A stretch of 41,342 nt of DNA from JAAELZ01 sp965209105 (GTDB lineage: Bacteria; Pseudomonadota; Gammaproteobacteria; Arenicellales; Poriferihabitantaceae): NCBI GenBank assembly GCA_965209105.1, contig CBDBQB010000009.1:1-41342 (forward strand), written 5' to 3'. Below, piece by piece: positions 14,638-23,466 of this stretch. The notes under the pieces were generated by a model, which saw only the letters and a list, made by a program, of their open reading frames with translations, was not told the origin of the DNA and ran no database searches. The position numbers and the translations under genes were made by a program. Position 1 is the stretch's first letter. Each line of letters opens with the position of its first letter.

Positions 14638-15960
14638 TTATCCCGACGGGGGCTCAAATTGACGCATAGCTAGCAGTACTTGATCTAATAGCGCTTGGTG
14701 CTGCGCCTGCACCTTAACAAACACCTGTCGGCCCGTTTTGATAACCTTGGCCGCCATCGCATACAAGCGCCAACGTATGGTCTTTGCTCGATGATGAGCC
14801 AGCTCTTCAGGTAACAATTCACGCATCAACGCAAACAAGTTATACGCCAGTGTGCAGATTGCGAAGTACAGGGCATTGGCCTCAAAGTCTGAGCAGGGCA
14901 AGGTGTCGCCTCCAAAGTCCAGCTTCAGTTCCTTGATGCGGTTTTCACTGTCTTCGGCGCGTTGGTTGTACCAGTGAACGATTTCGCTGTCTGTCAGCGA
15001 CTCTCGGTTGGTGGCGATAGCGCGGTAAAGATAACCCTGCTCAACCACTTCTTCATCTGATTGCGTGGCATCTAAGTCAGCCTGACCTTTAAGGCGTTTG
15101 CGTTGTATCACTACCGTAAAGGCTTTGTTGACTCCACCTATACAGTGCAGGCCGCGATAGGTGCTGTGGTCGGGGATGGCTTGGCCGTTACGGTCTAACA
15201 AGGGCTGCCAGTCATTATCTGCCACGCAAGCAATAGTTTCCCTTAAATCAGCACTGGTTTTGGCGCGAATGGCATAACCAATCTGGTTTTCATCGCAATG
15301 TTTTATAATATCTGCCTGATAGCCCGCCGCATCGATACGCAAGTTGTTAACATAGCAGCCCGTTGGCAAGCTGTTTTCACATTGACGAATGAACGCTAAA
15401 TTTTCCTTGGCAGGCGATGCGTTACCTTGCCTAAAGTCACTGGCTAGCACTTGTCCACTCTGCGCGATATGCCCCACCATGGGCATATATCCACGAACTC
15501 CTTTGTAAGTCCAGCGCGCATCAGCTTTGTTCGCCGCAACTTGTGTTGCATCAATGTCTAGCGTCACCCCCTTACAAGTATGCAATGTCGATTGTAATAC
15601 CACTCGATTAACCTGCTCTAAAGCGTTCTTCCATTGCCCTTGATTACCGATGCGACGAAGCCAGTTACCCAACGAAGCCCCCTGCGGTATTTGTTCAAGA
15701 CCCAGCAGAGTTTGTAGTGCAGTATCATCCTGAAGGTGGCGCACATCGTCTAGATGAAAACTACCTTCATGTAGCATCAATATCAGGGTTTGAATAAACA
15801 CAGACGGCTTGAAACCCCGATTACTACCTGGCTGAGCAAAGGCCGCATCGATGTGTCTATCTAGCTTCAAAGAGCGCATCAGCTCAGCGATGGATAATAA
15901 TCCCGCGCGTGAAGTTAAAAGGTCGTCCGTGGTATCAATCTTGTATGGTAGTATCTTCAT
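14638..15960 (-). CDS. tnp: IS1380-family transposase
   Basis: This DDE transposase moves the IS1380-family element. With ATG 15960 it has 440 residues; an upstream in-frame GTG at 15978 would add six. The DDE residues are recognisable in LDIDATQVAANKADARW (first Asp), RIDAAGYQADII (second Asp) and NQRAEDSENRIKELKLDFGG (Glu), followed by the family signature YFAICTLAYNLFALMRELL. There is no frameshift or internal stop, and both terminal repeats are present, so the element may be active. Confidence 0.93.
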   Translation of the reverse strand: MKILPYKIDTTDDLLTSRAGLLSIAELMRSLKLDRHIDAAFAQPGSNRGFKPSVFIQTLILMLHEGSFHLDDVRHLQDDTALQTLLGLEQIPQGASLGNWLRRIGNQGQWKNALEQVNRVVLQSTLHTCKGVTLDIDATQVAANKADARWTYKGVRGYMPMVGHIAQSGQVLASDFRQGNASPAKENLAFIRQCENSLPTGCYVNNLRIDAAGYQADIIKHCDENQIGYAIRAKTSADLRETIACVADNDWQPLLDRNGQAIPDHSTYRGLHCIGGVNKAFTVVIQRKRLKGQADLDATQSDEEVVEQGYLYRAIATNRESLTDSEIVHWYNQRAEDSENRIKELKLDFGGDTLPCSDFEANALYFAICTLAYNLFALMRELLPEELAHHRAKTIRWRLYAMAAKVIKTGRQVFVKVQAQHQALLDQVLLAMRQFEPPSG

Positions 15961-16044
15961 AAGCTCTGGTTGTTTCACCCATTGGGTGTCGGTTCGTTTT
16001 GACGCAAACCATTATACAATCAGGGCTTAACTCGTTCTGGAGAT

Positions 16045-16063
16045 TTCTATATTTAGATTAGGG
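16045..16063. repeat. Right terminal inverted repeat of the IS1380-family element
   Basis: This repeat pairs with 14421-14439 (16 of 19). It abuts the broken IS66 tnpB at 16064. Confidence 0.75.
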
Positions 16064-16227
16064 AATATCTTCAACCGGTCTTTGCTTTTATTGCAAAACA
16101 CAAACAGCCCATCAGCGTAAGGGCTTAAACTTGTCTCTTGTTCCACTATCACGCTTAGGCCGTTCACCGCCTTGCGAAAATCAACGGGTGCACGATGCAG
16201 ATACCGGTGGCAGGTCAGTCAACCATC
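16064..16227 (-). pseudogene. tnpB: IS66 tnpB (Orf2) N-terminal fragment, cut by the IS1380-family element
   Basis: The minus strand encodes YLHRAPVDFRKAVNGL followed by SPYADGLFVFCNKSKDRL, the N-terminal half of IS66 TnpB. It stops exactly at the IS1380-family terminus. No start codon is found in frame: a TGA lies just upstream of the conserved part, so the gene was probably decayed or frameshifted as well. TnpC is absent. Confidence 0.8.
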
Positions 16228-16539
16228 TCACGATAGAACTTGATCTAACATCAGGCTTAACGCCCGAACATCTAGCGCATCGCCTAATTCAATATCAATC
16301 ACCCGTATGCGCGGCTGCTTTGCTTGGGTCTTGGTGAGGCCACCATCAGGGCATGCCACGCGATTCACGTTTGGAGCAACGCGCACAAAATTTCCAGCGT
16401 TATCTCGCAACTGCGATTTACGCGTACTAAAGTACTTTGGGTTGATACCATGCTGTCTGCAATAAGCTACTGCGCTCAAACCACTAGATTGCTGGTTTGC
16501 AATCAACTCTCGCCACTGTTCTTTGCTTCGTCTTGCCAT
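16228..16539 (-). CDS. tnpA: IS66 accessory protein TnpA (Orf1)
   Basis: This 103-residue protein begins MARRSKEQWRELIANQQSSG and continues LSAVAYCRQHGINPKYFSTRK, the helix-turn-helix signature of the IS66 accessory protein. The C-terminus (RIRVIDIELGDALDVRALSL) also fits. The reading frame is intact, but the gene is stranded because its partners tnpB and tnpC are broken or absent. Confidence 0.88.
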   Translation of the reverse strand: MARRSKEQWRELIANQQSSGLSAVAYCRQHGINPKYFSTRKSQLRDNAGNFVRVAPNVNRVACPDGGLTKTQAKQPRIRVIDIELGDALDVRALSLMLDQVLS

Positions 16540-16602
16540 TGTTACGTTTTAATATAAAAACGCGACAATATACTTTTCTAATTCAGCTCGATAGAATGCC
16601 GT

Positions 16603-16899
16603 TTACTCGGCGCTTACAGAAGAGCCATTATATACATACAAAGTATCGCCCTTAATGTATACCGATTTTCCAGCAAAAGAGCGCATCCGGAGCGAAAATT
16701 TACCTAAATCTACTGAAGTACTCCATGCAGTGTTATTGTATTTCCAAGGAGTATGATTTTGCTGATTACCTTGGATATAGATATGGTTATTAAATGGCCC
16801 ACCGACGTAATAGTACCTAGATACTCCACCATATTCTTTTCGATATTCGTACCAACTATCACCGTTATTCGTGCTTTTCCATAAGATAGCGGATCCGGC
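16603..16899 (-). pseudogene. C-terminal fragment of an Asp-box protein
   Basis: The minus strand has an open frame of about 98 codons, from GSAILWKSTNNGDSWYEY to a stop inside the IS66 terminal repeat. STNNGDSW is an Asp-box motif of the sialidase/BNR beta-propeller type. The fragment has no start: at about 16896 its frame meets an IS5-family fragment in another frame. The last few codons (VSAE, stop) come from the IS66 end, so the original C-terminus is also lost. It looks like the remains of an exported protein broken by two insertions. Confidence 0.6.
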
Positions 16900-17063
16900 G
16901 GAAAGGCTGGCTTACCTCGTTTACTGGAATATAACGGACTCAGAAGACCTTCGATCTCAGGCCAATCGATAATTTGATGAACATCATCAAGCTCTTTTAG
17001 ACTATCATGCTTCGATAACAAGGCGTCTGCAAGGCCATATTGTGATAGGTTTTTCCAAGACAT
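16896..17063 (-). pseudogene. IS5-family transposase N-terminal fragment
   Basis: The first 56 codons from ATG 17063 (MSWKNLSQYGLADALLSKHD through LYSSKRGKPAFPP) are the start of an IS5-family transposase. The match ends at about 16896, where the reading frame runs into the Asp-box fragment out of frame. The 117-residue ORF that spans this junction is a chance fusion. The DDE catalytic part is missing. Confidence 0.75.
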
Positions 17064-17144
17064 AGCGACTATTTCCTAACGATATAATTCTGTTTGAATT
17101 TTAACATTTATGTCTCGACCCTTTCGGAATTATGCAAAGGTCTC

Positions 17145-17401
17145 TGATAGTAGCGACTCATCACCACATAGGCATAGAGATTTACCGCAAATGCCTCGGT
17201 AGTTTGATGAAGTTTGTCTTCGAACCAATCTTTGCGATGCTTGTAATTAAATCTTGAATAATCATCCACACCACACCGAAACCCACACCGTGCACAGCGC
17301 GATATACAATCGCTAACTGGTAGTGCCAACTCAACGGAATGAGTATTTTTGTGGTCGGGGCATTTCCTTTTCTCCTGTGCTGGCAATGTTCGAGCTGTCA
17401 T
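17145..17401 (-). pseudogene. Truncated REP-associated tyrosine transposase (RAYT) fragment
   Basis: From ATG 17401 the protein reads into CISRCARCGFRCGVDDYSR, then HRKDWFEDKLHQTTEAFAVN and LYAYVVMSRYY. This matches the N-terminal part of RAYT/Y1 transposases (VSRC...AFLCGVD...HR..W...A.FA...YAVMSNHYH). The HUH motif itself is degraded (SRYYQ where SNHYH is expected). The frame then enters GAGACCTTTGCATAATTCC at 17144, probably the end of the IS5-family element, and stops at 17108. The catalytic tyrosine region is lost. Confidence 0.65.
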
Positions 17402-17558
17402 ATATTAGCAAGCGGTCACCGTGATAGCATTCTTTTGTGCCTCCAAGTCGCCACGCGCAGAACACCCAAACGTATATCCCAAAAATGGCGGATAGCGCCA
17501 TACTAACTATATAACTTCCTCCAACGCTTCCGGGTAACAGACTTAATTTATGCGTTTT

Positions 17559-17574
17559 TCTAGTTATAACTAGA
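17559..17574. promoter_or_regulatory. Perfect 16-bp palindrome, candidate operator
   Basis: TCTAGTTATAACTAGA is its own reverse complement. It lies about 500 bp upstream of the aminotransferase gene, between it and the divergent transposase remnants. Regulator unknown. Confidence 0.35.
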
Positions 17575-17901
17575 CTTTTGCTAATATTGAATTTAGTTAG
17601 ATCAAAGCAACCATAAAATCTGTCTTTCTAGGCGGTGATTAATATTCAAGCCACTATTGATTTGTGATAGGAGAGCGGATATCTCGCTGTAGGCGATTAG
17701 GTAGGAATGCTTTGCGTCACCAGCCTAGAAGAATTCAATTTACTGCTGTTGAAGGAGTGTTTAATGGTCGATTGATATATAATTGCCCGGCTTCACAATT
17801 TTATCCCTAGGTATTGATTTAAATTCTGCCGTTACACACGGACTCTAGATTAAAGGTCGATCCTTGATGAATTTTTCGAGAATATGCATCTGAATTGCAA
17901 G

Positions 17902-17914
17902 AACGGTAGCGAAG
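17902..17914 (+). promoter_or_regulatory. ops-like element (candidate RfaH site)
   Basis: AACGGTAGCGAAG contains CGGTAGCG, eight consecutive bases of the ops element (GGCGGTAGCGTG) that recruits RfaH in leaders of surface-polysaccharide operons. It lies about 160 bp before the first gene of the locus, on the coding strand, a suitable position. The first bases and the last part differ from the consensus. Confidence 0.35.
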
Positions 17915-18070
17915 TCATTCTAGCTAATTGGCTGTGTTTTTCTTAGGTTATGACATATATTTTTTCAATTTCAGCCCGTATTCTTTTAACTTTGATAATA
18001 GCTTTATTGGGCAAAAAAGTTGAATCTTGCGCTGAACTAAACTCATATTCTTGGGGCGGAAAACACTTGT

Positions 18071-19324
18071 ATGAGCGGTAGTAAATCAACCATTAAGGAT
18101 TTCGCCGTTTGTGGTGGCACACCGACTTTTACTGAGAAACTATACGTAAACAGACCTAATGTTGGCAGCCGCGATATTTTTATCGAAAATGTAGATGCTG
18201 CATTGGATCGGTTTTGGTTTACCAACGATGGACCACTCTTACAAGATCTAGAAGAAAAACTTGCAAGCTACTTGGGTGTGGATCATTGCGTTGTTGTCAA
18301 CAATGGGACGACGGCCATGGCGCTGGCGATTCGAGCACTTGAGTTAGAAGGAGAGATTATTCTCCCCTCCTTTAGCTTTATTTCCACGGCCCATACGTTG
18401 CTTGGACAAGGCATTAAACCTGTGTTTTGCGATATTGATCCAGACACGTGGAACATCGACCCCGATCATTGCCAATCTCTGGTTACTAGCAAAACTACAG
18501 CGATAATTGGTACCCATTTATGGGGACGTCCCTGTGAAGTGGATCGATTGGATCAATTCGCTCAACAGGCGAATATCCCGCTGATATTTGATGCTGCACA
18601 CGCATTCGGATGTACCCATAATGGCAACAGAATCGGCCGTTTCGGAACAGCTGAGGTCTTTAGTTTTCATGCAACCAAAGTGTTCCATACTTTCGAGGGC
18701 GGCGCGGTAACAACTAACGATAGCGATCTCGCCGAGAATCTAAGAATGATCCGCAATTTCGGATTTACCGGTTATGACCAAGTCGAAGCTATAGGTACAA
18801 ACGCGAAAATGCCCGAAGTGTGTGCCGCCATGGGCCTAGCGAACTTACAGTCACTGAATCATTTTTTCGATAAGAACAGAGACACCTATCAGCGTTACGA
18901 GAAGGCCTTACAAGATATTCCGGGCTTGGAATTGATTGCCTTCGACCCCCAGGAAGTTCACAACAATCATTACATAGTTTTAAATATTGAACAGAAAGAA
19001 AGCAAACTCACACGCGATGAGCTACTTTATATTCTTCAAGCTGAAAATGTGCTGGCCAGACGTTATTTTTACCCAGGAAATCACCGCATGGAGCCCTATT
19101 GCTCCCGTTTTCCCGAGGTAGACAAAAATCTTCCCGTAACAAACCGTATTGCTCAGAGCGTATTACTGTTGCCCGGAGGATCGGGGGTGAGCGCAGCACA
19201 AATCAACCAGATTTGTGCGATCCTGCGCATAGCCATCCGTGATGCTGGTTTGCTTTCTGCTGCTCTGAGAATGCCAGAAAATCTTAGTACTGACCCAACT
19301 GAAATATCAGCACAAAGTAGCTAA
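18071..19324 (+). CDS. DegT/DnrJ/EryC1/StrS-family sugar aminotransferase
   Basis: This 417-residue PLP enzyme would transfer an amino group to a nucleotide-linked keto-sugar. The PLP-binding lysine is Lys203 in SFHATKVFHTFEGG, and Asp174 in FDAAHAFGC would contact the pyridine nitrogen. The substrate-loop sequence ILPSFSFISTAHTLLGQG and the C-terminal RRYFYPGNHRM also fit the family. The C-terminal 30 residues (after about 390) are extra and polar. It is followed after 10 bp by a glycosyltransferase gene on the same strand. The amino-sugar product is probably acylated by the NeuD-like enzyme encoded at 24397-25056. The exact sugar cannot be told. Confidence 0.9.
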   Translation: MSGSKSTIKDFAVCGGTPTFTEKLYVNRPNVGSRDIFIENVDAALDRFWFTNDGPLLQDLEEKLASYLGVDHCVVVNNGTTAMALAIRALELEGEIILPSFSFISTAHTLLGQGIKPVFCDIDPDTWNIDPDHCQSLVTSKTTAIIGTHLWGRPCEVDRLDQFAQQANIPLIFDAAHAFGCTHNGNRIGRFGTAEVFSFHATKVFHTFEGGAVTTNDSDLAENLRMIRNFGFTGYDQVEAIGTNAKMPEVCAAMGLANLQSLNHFFDKNRDTYQRYEKALQDIPGLELIAFDPQEVHNNHYIVLNIEQKESKLTRDELLYILQAENVLARRYFYPGNHRMEPYCSRFPEVDKNLPVTNRIAQSVLLLPGGSGVSAAQINQICAILRIAIRDAGLLSAALRMPENLSTDPTEISAQSS

Positions 19325-19334
19325 CACTAAAACT

Positions 19335-20336
19335 ATGAACTTTGCAAAACCACGACCAACTCTCGAATTCAGGATACCCATTAGCCCAAACGAGAAATTC
19401 ATGCGCATGGTGCATTACTTTCTCGAATCATTACAAGAGTTTGGGGGGCCTATTGGTAGAGCTGCCCATTGTGTTGTCTCAGTCGGTGCCGATGAACCCC
19501 CGCGGGATCTTAAACAGGAATACCCCTGGACTGCCAATTATTCGGTTGATTTCCACTGGGTGGAGCGTGCGCTATTTCGACAACGATCATATGCGGCTAC
19601 CGGTCTCGATCGCCTTCAGATCAAATCAACAGCAGATATCGTAGCGCTTATTGACGCCGACCTTTTAATTGCAGGTGATTTTGACCGAATCGTGAGGGAA
19701 GCTTTTCAATCACAGTGTATGCACGGCTTCCTTGCTCATGTCTCGCCATTCAGTTTTCCAAACGCATCCCATATTGCCAGTCAAATCTGGTGGAATAGAA
19801 TATTTTCGGAAGGCGGCCTGGCCTGCCCGCCGCTAGACCAGCAATACTCAGGCTGGGCCCTTGACTGGGATAACATCTATCCGGAGCATGGGCTTACCGT
19901 GAGCGAAGAACATCGATTCGGGCCAATTTATTATAACTACGGATTTGTTATTGGCCCGCGGAATTATATCGAACGCATGGGCGACACATTTGAAGCCGAA
20001 CTTGATGTTGTCGCGCGCGTATTACAGACTGGGTTCAATGCGCAGATTGCGAATTGCCTTGCATTTAAGCGCCACAACATTCCATGTAAAATCATGCCGC
20101 TCAACTACAACTTCACTTTAAACGTCCCTGACGGGCCTATCCGCGCATTGAACCCTGACCCCCATGGAGAACAGGGAGATGATGATATCAAGGTGTTTCA
20201 TTATATCGGTGGTAGCCTGCACTTCGAAACGCCTATGTCGCTGGAAAATCTGTTGCAGAAGAACGATTTTGACGGCGCCTGGCAAACCTTTCAAGACAGG
20301 CTCCGCATGGTGCACAACAAAATAATAACAGCCTAA
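19335..20336 (+). CDS. Putative GT-A-fold glycosyltransferase
   Basis: This 333-residue protein has no signal peptide. ALIDADLLIAGDFD contains a DxD motif (Asp107, Asp109) at the place expected for the metal/nucleotide-sugar site of GT-A enzymes. A later FGPIYYNYGFVIGP segment and a VFHYIGG motif near the C-terminus resemble the acceptor and His-containing parts of GT8-like enzymes. It lies 10 bp after the aminotransferase gene and is likely co-transcribed. Donor and acceptor are unknown. The call rests on the motif, length and neighbourhood. Confidence 0.6.
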   Translation: MNFAKPRPTLEFRIPISPNEKFMRMVHYFLESLQEFGGPIGRAAHCVVSVGADEPPRDLKQEYPWTANYSVDFHWVERALFRQRSYAATGLDRLQIKSTADIVALIDADLLIAGDFDRIVREAFQSQCMHGFLAHVSPFSFPNASHIASQIWWNRIFSEGGLACPPLDQQYSGWALDWDNIYPEHGLTVSEEHRFGPIYYNYGFVIGPRNYIERMGDTFEAELDVVARVLQTGFNAQIANCLAFKRHNIPCKIMPLNYNFTLNVPDGPIRALNPDPHGEQGDDDIKVFHYIGGSLHFETPMSLENLLQKNDFDGAWQTFQDRLRMVHNKIITA

Positions 20337-20421
20337 GAGAATTAAATCTGTCTTTTTGCTTTGAGGTCACTTCTACGTTTGGCTCCAGACTGCATTACCA
20401 CCGGTGAGATTCGTTCTAAGA

Positions 20422-22104
20422 TCAGTTTTTTACATGCGCTTTCTGCGTGGCATTAGCCAGATATTTGTCCAGCCGCAGTTGCCACTCTGTTTCAAGCTTG
20501 CCCACCTTGCCCGGATACTGTGCCGCCAGGTTATTCGTCTCAGCCCTGTCATTACTTAAATCATAAAGCTCCCAGGAGTCTCCTTTGGAGCCGACGAGTT
20601 TCCAATCACTAGACCGAATGGCACGATGACCATCGTGCAACCACCATAGGATGTCGTGGGTTGATTTCTGATCTTTCGAAAAAGTGGAAACAAGACTTCT
20701 ACCCGGTTTAGCTGGATGTGGTTCTTCAACATGCTTCCCACCAGCGACCTCAACAATTGTCGGCACGATATCAATTACGTGCCCCATATTCCTCCTCAAC
20801 TCACCCTGGGCCTTAATTCCGTTTGGCCAGTGAGCGATCAACGGTGTTGCAATACCGCCTTCATGAACCCAGGTCTTATGGCGCCTAAATGGAGTATTTG
20901 AAGTCGTTGACCAGCCGGGACCAAGAGACAAGTATGCCATCGCCGATCCAGGAACGGCATTTGGATCATGCCACTCTGAGCTGATGCGATCAATTTCAGC
21001 ACTCGCGCCATTGTCCGACATAAAGAAAATCAAGGTGTTTTCAAATGCACCCATGGTTCGAAGCTGGTCAAGCACGCGCCCAATTTCGCGATCCATTCGG
21101 TCAATCATCGCCGCATGGATTGACATTTTTGTAGATTGAAACTCCTGTTGCTCTATCGTGAGCTCTTTCCATGGCAGAGGCCTGCTGACTTCGCGCGAGC
21201 CGAGGACGTCGAGCGTCTCGGGGTAGTGATAAGGCGGTCCGATATCACGTTCGACTTGAGACAAATAACCATCGACAATGCCCTTCGCTTTTATCCTAAG
21301 CCATCTGCGCTTGCGAATCTCACCCCACCCCTCGTGGTACTTTTCCCGGTGACGAGCAATGTCTGCAGGGGGAGCTTTCAGTGGGAAGTGAGGGGCAGTG
21401 AACGCTAGGTAGTGGAAGAAAGGTTGCTCTGCATGTTCTGTAGCATGTTGTTGCAAGATTTTGATCGCGTGATTCGCTATCGCTGTAGTTTCATAGTAGC
21501 CTGTATTATGTTGGACGGGCGGCATCCTCTGGTCGTCTTCATATCTAATACGCGGATCGAAATAACGTCCTTGATCTTCAATGTAATATGAATGGTCGAA
21601 GCCGTTGGCAAGCGGCATACCGTCGATGTGCCACTTGCCAGAGTGGTACGATTTATAGCCGAGAGGTTTGAGAATTTTCGGCAGTAGTGGTGCCCATGCT
21701 GGTCGTTCTGAGAGGCCAATGTCGGGATGTGCTGGTGAGGTGTCCCGCCTTATCTGCTGTGCGTAATAACCAGTTAACAGAGCAGCGCGTGTCGGCCAAC
21801 AACGGCCCGTGTTATAGAATTGCGTGAACTGTAGGCCATTGCCCGCCAGTTTGTCCAAATTCGGCGTGTCAATCTCGCCGCCGTAACTACCAAGGTCGGA
21901 AAAACCTAAATCATCAGCCAATATCAACAGAACATTTGGCCGCACCGCCGCAATTTTATTTTTATCTAGTAAAGCGTTTGTGCTCAGGCTTAAGTACACG
22001 CAGCATCCGGTGATTAAAGTCAGAGTGGTGACGACCAAAACCTGACATGACAATTTTTTCAAGTGTAAGGCCGGCGCAAACTTGGCAATGGTGCACGAAC
22101 ACAA
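20422..22104 (-). CDS. Formylglycine-dependent sulfatase (probable lipoprotein)
   Basis: This 560-residue arylsulfatase-type enzyme hydrolyses sulfate esters. Metal-binding RPNVLLILADDLG is at residues 55-67 and the CxPxR maturation motif is Cys102-Trp-Pro-Thr-Arg106 (Cys to formylglycine). GKWHIDG, FMSDNGASAE and the C-terminal WKLVGSKGDSWELYDLSND also fit. The upstream start is TTG at 22104; an in-frame TTG at 22062 gives a classic lipoprotein signal (LKKLSCQVLVVTTLTLITGC, lipobox ITGC), so the protein is probably lipid-anchored. It is the last gene of the minus-strand block. With the sulfotransferase domain encoded at 35207 it suggests sulfated glycan metabolism. No maturation enzyme gene is seen here. 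Confidence 0.9.
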   Translation of the reverse strand: MCSCTIAKFAPALHLKKLSCQVLVVTTLTLITGCCVYLSLSTNALLDKNKIAAVRPNVLLILADDLGFSDLGSYGGEIDTPNLDKLAGNGLQFTQFYNTGRCWPTRAALLTGYYAQQIRRDTSPAHPDIGLSERPAWAPLLPKILKPLGYKSYHSGKWHIDGMPLANGFDHSYYIEDQGRYFDPRIRYEDDQRMPPVQHNTGYYETTAIANHAIKILQQHATEHAEQPFFHYLAFTAPHFPLKAPPADIARHREKYHEGWGEIRKRRWLRIKAKGIVDGYLSQVERDIGPPYHYPETLDVLGSREVSRPLPWKELTIEQQEFQSTKMSIHAAMIDRMDREIGRVLDQLRTMGAFENTLIFFMSDNGASAEIDRISSEWHDPNAVPGSAMAYLSLGPGWSTTSNTPFRRHKTWVHEGGIATPLIAHWPNGIKAQGELRRNMGHVIDIVPTIVEVAGGKHVEEPHPAKPGRSLVSTFSKDQKSTHDILWWLHDGHRAIRSSDWKLVGSKGDSWELYDLSNDRAETNNLAAQYPGKVGKLETEWQLRLDKYLANATQKAHVKN

Positions 22105-22164
22105 TTAACAACACGGCCGATCAGCCTGTAAAACGAGGGGGCGTCCGCTCTCCTTGACGTAGGC

Positions 22165-23388
22165 TTATTCATGCAGCGGACTATCCTCATCGGTGACCAA
22201 TTGTTTGATAATAAATTTCTCGATACTTTCTGCATAAAATTTCTGGCCCGACACATTGAAATGCCCGTCGTACTCAAAAAAAAGAGGTCGCTCGGAAGCC
22301 TTATCCCTAAACTGCCGGGTCACGTCAAAAATATCTACGTTGGCGGCTAAAGCCGCAGCTCTAAGCGCTTCATCCATAGCCGTGGTTTGTAAAAAATTGA
22401 CATTGGTATTAATGCCCATTCGTCTATAATTTTCGCCGTTAACCGCAGACGTAAAAGCCCCTGTCGGGGTGGAAATAACAACCACTTTACAATTGATTCT
22501 GTCAGCTTTGATCTTGATTCGAACTAACTGAGCCGTAATTCTCTGGATAGCCCGCTGCACCTTTGAATTGGCCAGGTCCAAAGTTTCCTGTAAATATTCT
22601 GAATGTCGTAAACCGATGCCGAGCATTCCCGGATTAAGCTCCCCACGAAGAAACTTCTCCTTAATCTCGATATCAATCTGGTCAAATTTTTTCTTTTTCT
22701 CATTGCTTAAACCTGCAACAAAACCCTCAACACTTACCCTCCATATTGCTTCCGATTGCTCAATTTTTGCTGGTATTAATGCGAATGCCCGCGACCTCAA
22801 TGTAATGAAATTAGGAAATAGTGGTTTTATAATTTTATAAATTTCACCTCTCCCCACCGGGGGTTTTGATCCTTGAGTAAGCTGTGTTTTGGTTGTTTCT
22901 TCAGATTGGGTCAAATTATTGATCGCCTGCGCCAAATCATCTCCCTGCAGCATTGCAATAACGACGAGATCAGGCTTCAACATTGGAATGGCTTTTTCAG
23001 CTATATCGGCATAGGTACCGGGTGACCCGCCCGGCTTGCCGAGATTGACGATTTCTACATCAAGATCGAGTCGCTGTAGATTTCTCTCCAACACTTTCGG
23101 CCAAGATTCCTCGATATCGACGCCCCACCCAAATGTGAAGGAATCGCCTAAGGCCATGATCCTATATCTGCTTTTCTTCTGGATAGGGGAATCACGCCCT
23201 CTGAATCCCAGATTGTTGATTCGCGCCTCAGCTTGAAACTCAGGCGTTGAATAATTGAAAGTGGAATAACGGCCAAAGACAAGATCATCCTCAGCGACTA
23301 AGAATAGGCCCACGCATCTGTCGATAAGCAGCGCCAACAAAATAGCGAAGATTGTTGAGAAAAAAACAAGTGTCAGATTTTTCTTCAT
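22165..23388 (-). CDS. Membrane-anchored SGNH/GDSL-type hydrolase
   Basis: This 407-residue protein begins with an N-terminal membrane anchor (residues about 5-30). The block I motif is MALGDSFTFGWGV with the nucleophile Ser83. NLGKPGGSPGTY supplies the block II glycine, MLQGDDL lies where block III (GxND) is expected, and EYDGHFN near the C-terminus supplies the Asp374/His376 pair. The architecture resembles AlgJ/AlgX- and DltD-like O-acetyl-transfer or esterase proteins of polysaccharide pathways. It would act on the outer face of the inner membrane or in the periplasm. Block III is atypical (Asp for Asn). Confidence 0.8.
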   Translation of the reverse strand: MKKNLTLVFFSTIFAILLALLIDRCVGLFLVAEDDLVFGRYSTFNYSTPEFQAEARINNLGFRGRDSPIQKKSRYRIMALGDSFTFGWGVDIEESWPKVLERNLQRLDLDVEIVNLGKPGGSPGTYADIAEKAIPMLKPDLVVIAMLQGDDLAQAINNLTQSEETTKTQLTQGSKPPVGRGEIYKIIKPLFPNFITLRSRAFALIPAKIEQSEAIWRVSVEGFVAGLSNEKKKKFDQIDIEIKEKFLRGELNPGMLGIGLRHSEYLQETLDLANSKVQRAIQRITAQLVRIKIKADRINCKVVVISTPTGAFTSAVNGENYRRMGINTNVNFLQTTAMDEALRAAALAANVDIFDVTRQFRDKASERPLFFEYDGHFNVSGQKFYAESIEKFIIKQLVTDEDSPLHE

Positions 23389-23466
23389 ACTTAATGTTCA
23401 CCAAATACTTTTAGTCCTCCAATTAACACTTGCCTACGATATTTTCCGAAGTGCTGACGATGAAAC

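Larger units (their letters stand above)
14421..16063 (-). mobile_element. Complete IS1380-family insertion sequence (1643 bp)
   Basis: Imperfect 19-bp terminal inverted repeats (16 of 19 match) bound the element: CCCAAATCCCAATATAGAA at 14421-14439 and, on the minus strand, CCCTAATCTAAATATAGAA at 16063-16045. They enclose one full-length transposase gene, and the length fits the IS1380 family. Flanking bases TATAT (left) and AATAT (right) are similar but not an exact target duplication. The right side interrupts an IS66 tnpB, while the rest of that tnpB is not found on the left. A deletion or rearrangement therefore accompanied or followed insertion. Confidence 0.85.
16064..16617 (-). mobile_element. 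IS66-family remnant with one terminal repeat
   Basis: This 554-bp remnant holds tnpA, a broken tnpB and one end of an IS66 element. On the minus strand the element begins GTAAGCGCCGAGTAAACGGC at 16617, the GTAAGCG end typical of IS66 elements. The other end, the rest of tnpB and tnpC are missing. Confidence 0.8.
17402..18070. other. Long intergenic region upstream of the polysaccharide locus
   Basis: No gene is supported in these 669 bases. Two sites stand out: a perfect 16-bp palindrome at 17559-17574, and an ops-like CGGTAGCG at 17904-17911. The region is AT-rich and probably holds the promoter and leader of the aminotransferase gene. I cannot fix a -35/-10 pair with confidence. Confidence 0.5.

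Noticed and set aside
14411..16073. Exact target-site duplication around the IS1380-family element
   Set aside because: The flanks TATAT and AATAT are only similar, and the left flank does not continue the IS66 gene interrupted on the right, so no true duplication can be claimed.
16710..17063. A 117-residue protein on the minus strand
   Set aside because: The first 56 codons are an IS5-family transposase start. The remainder reads an Asp-box coding fragment out of frame, so the ORF is a chance fusion.
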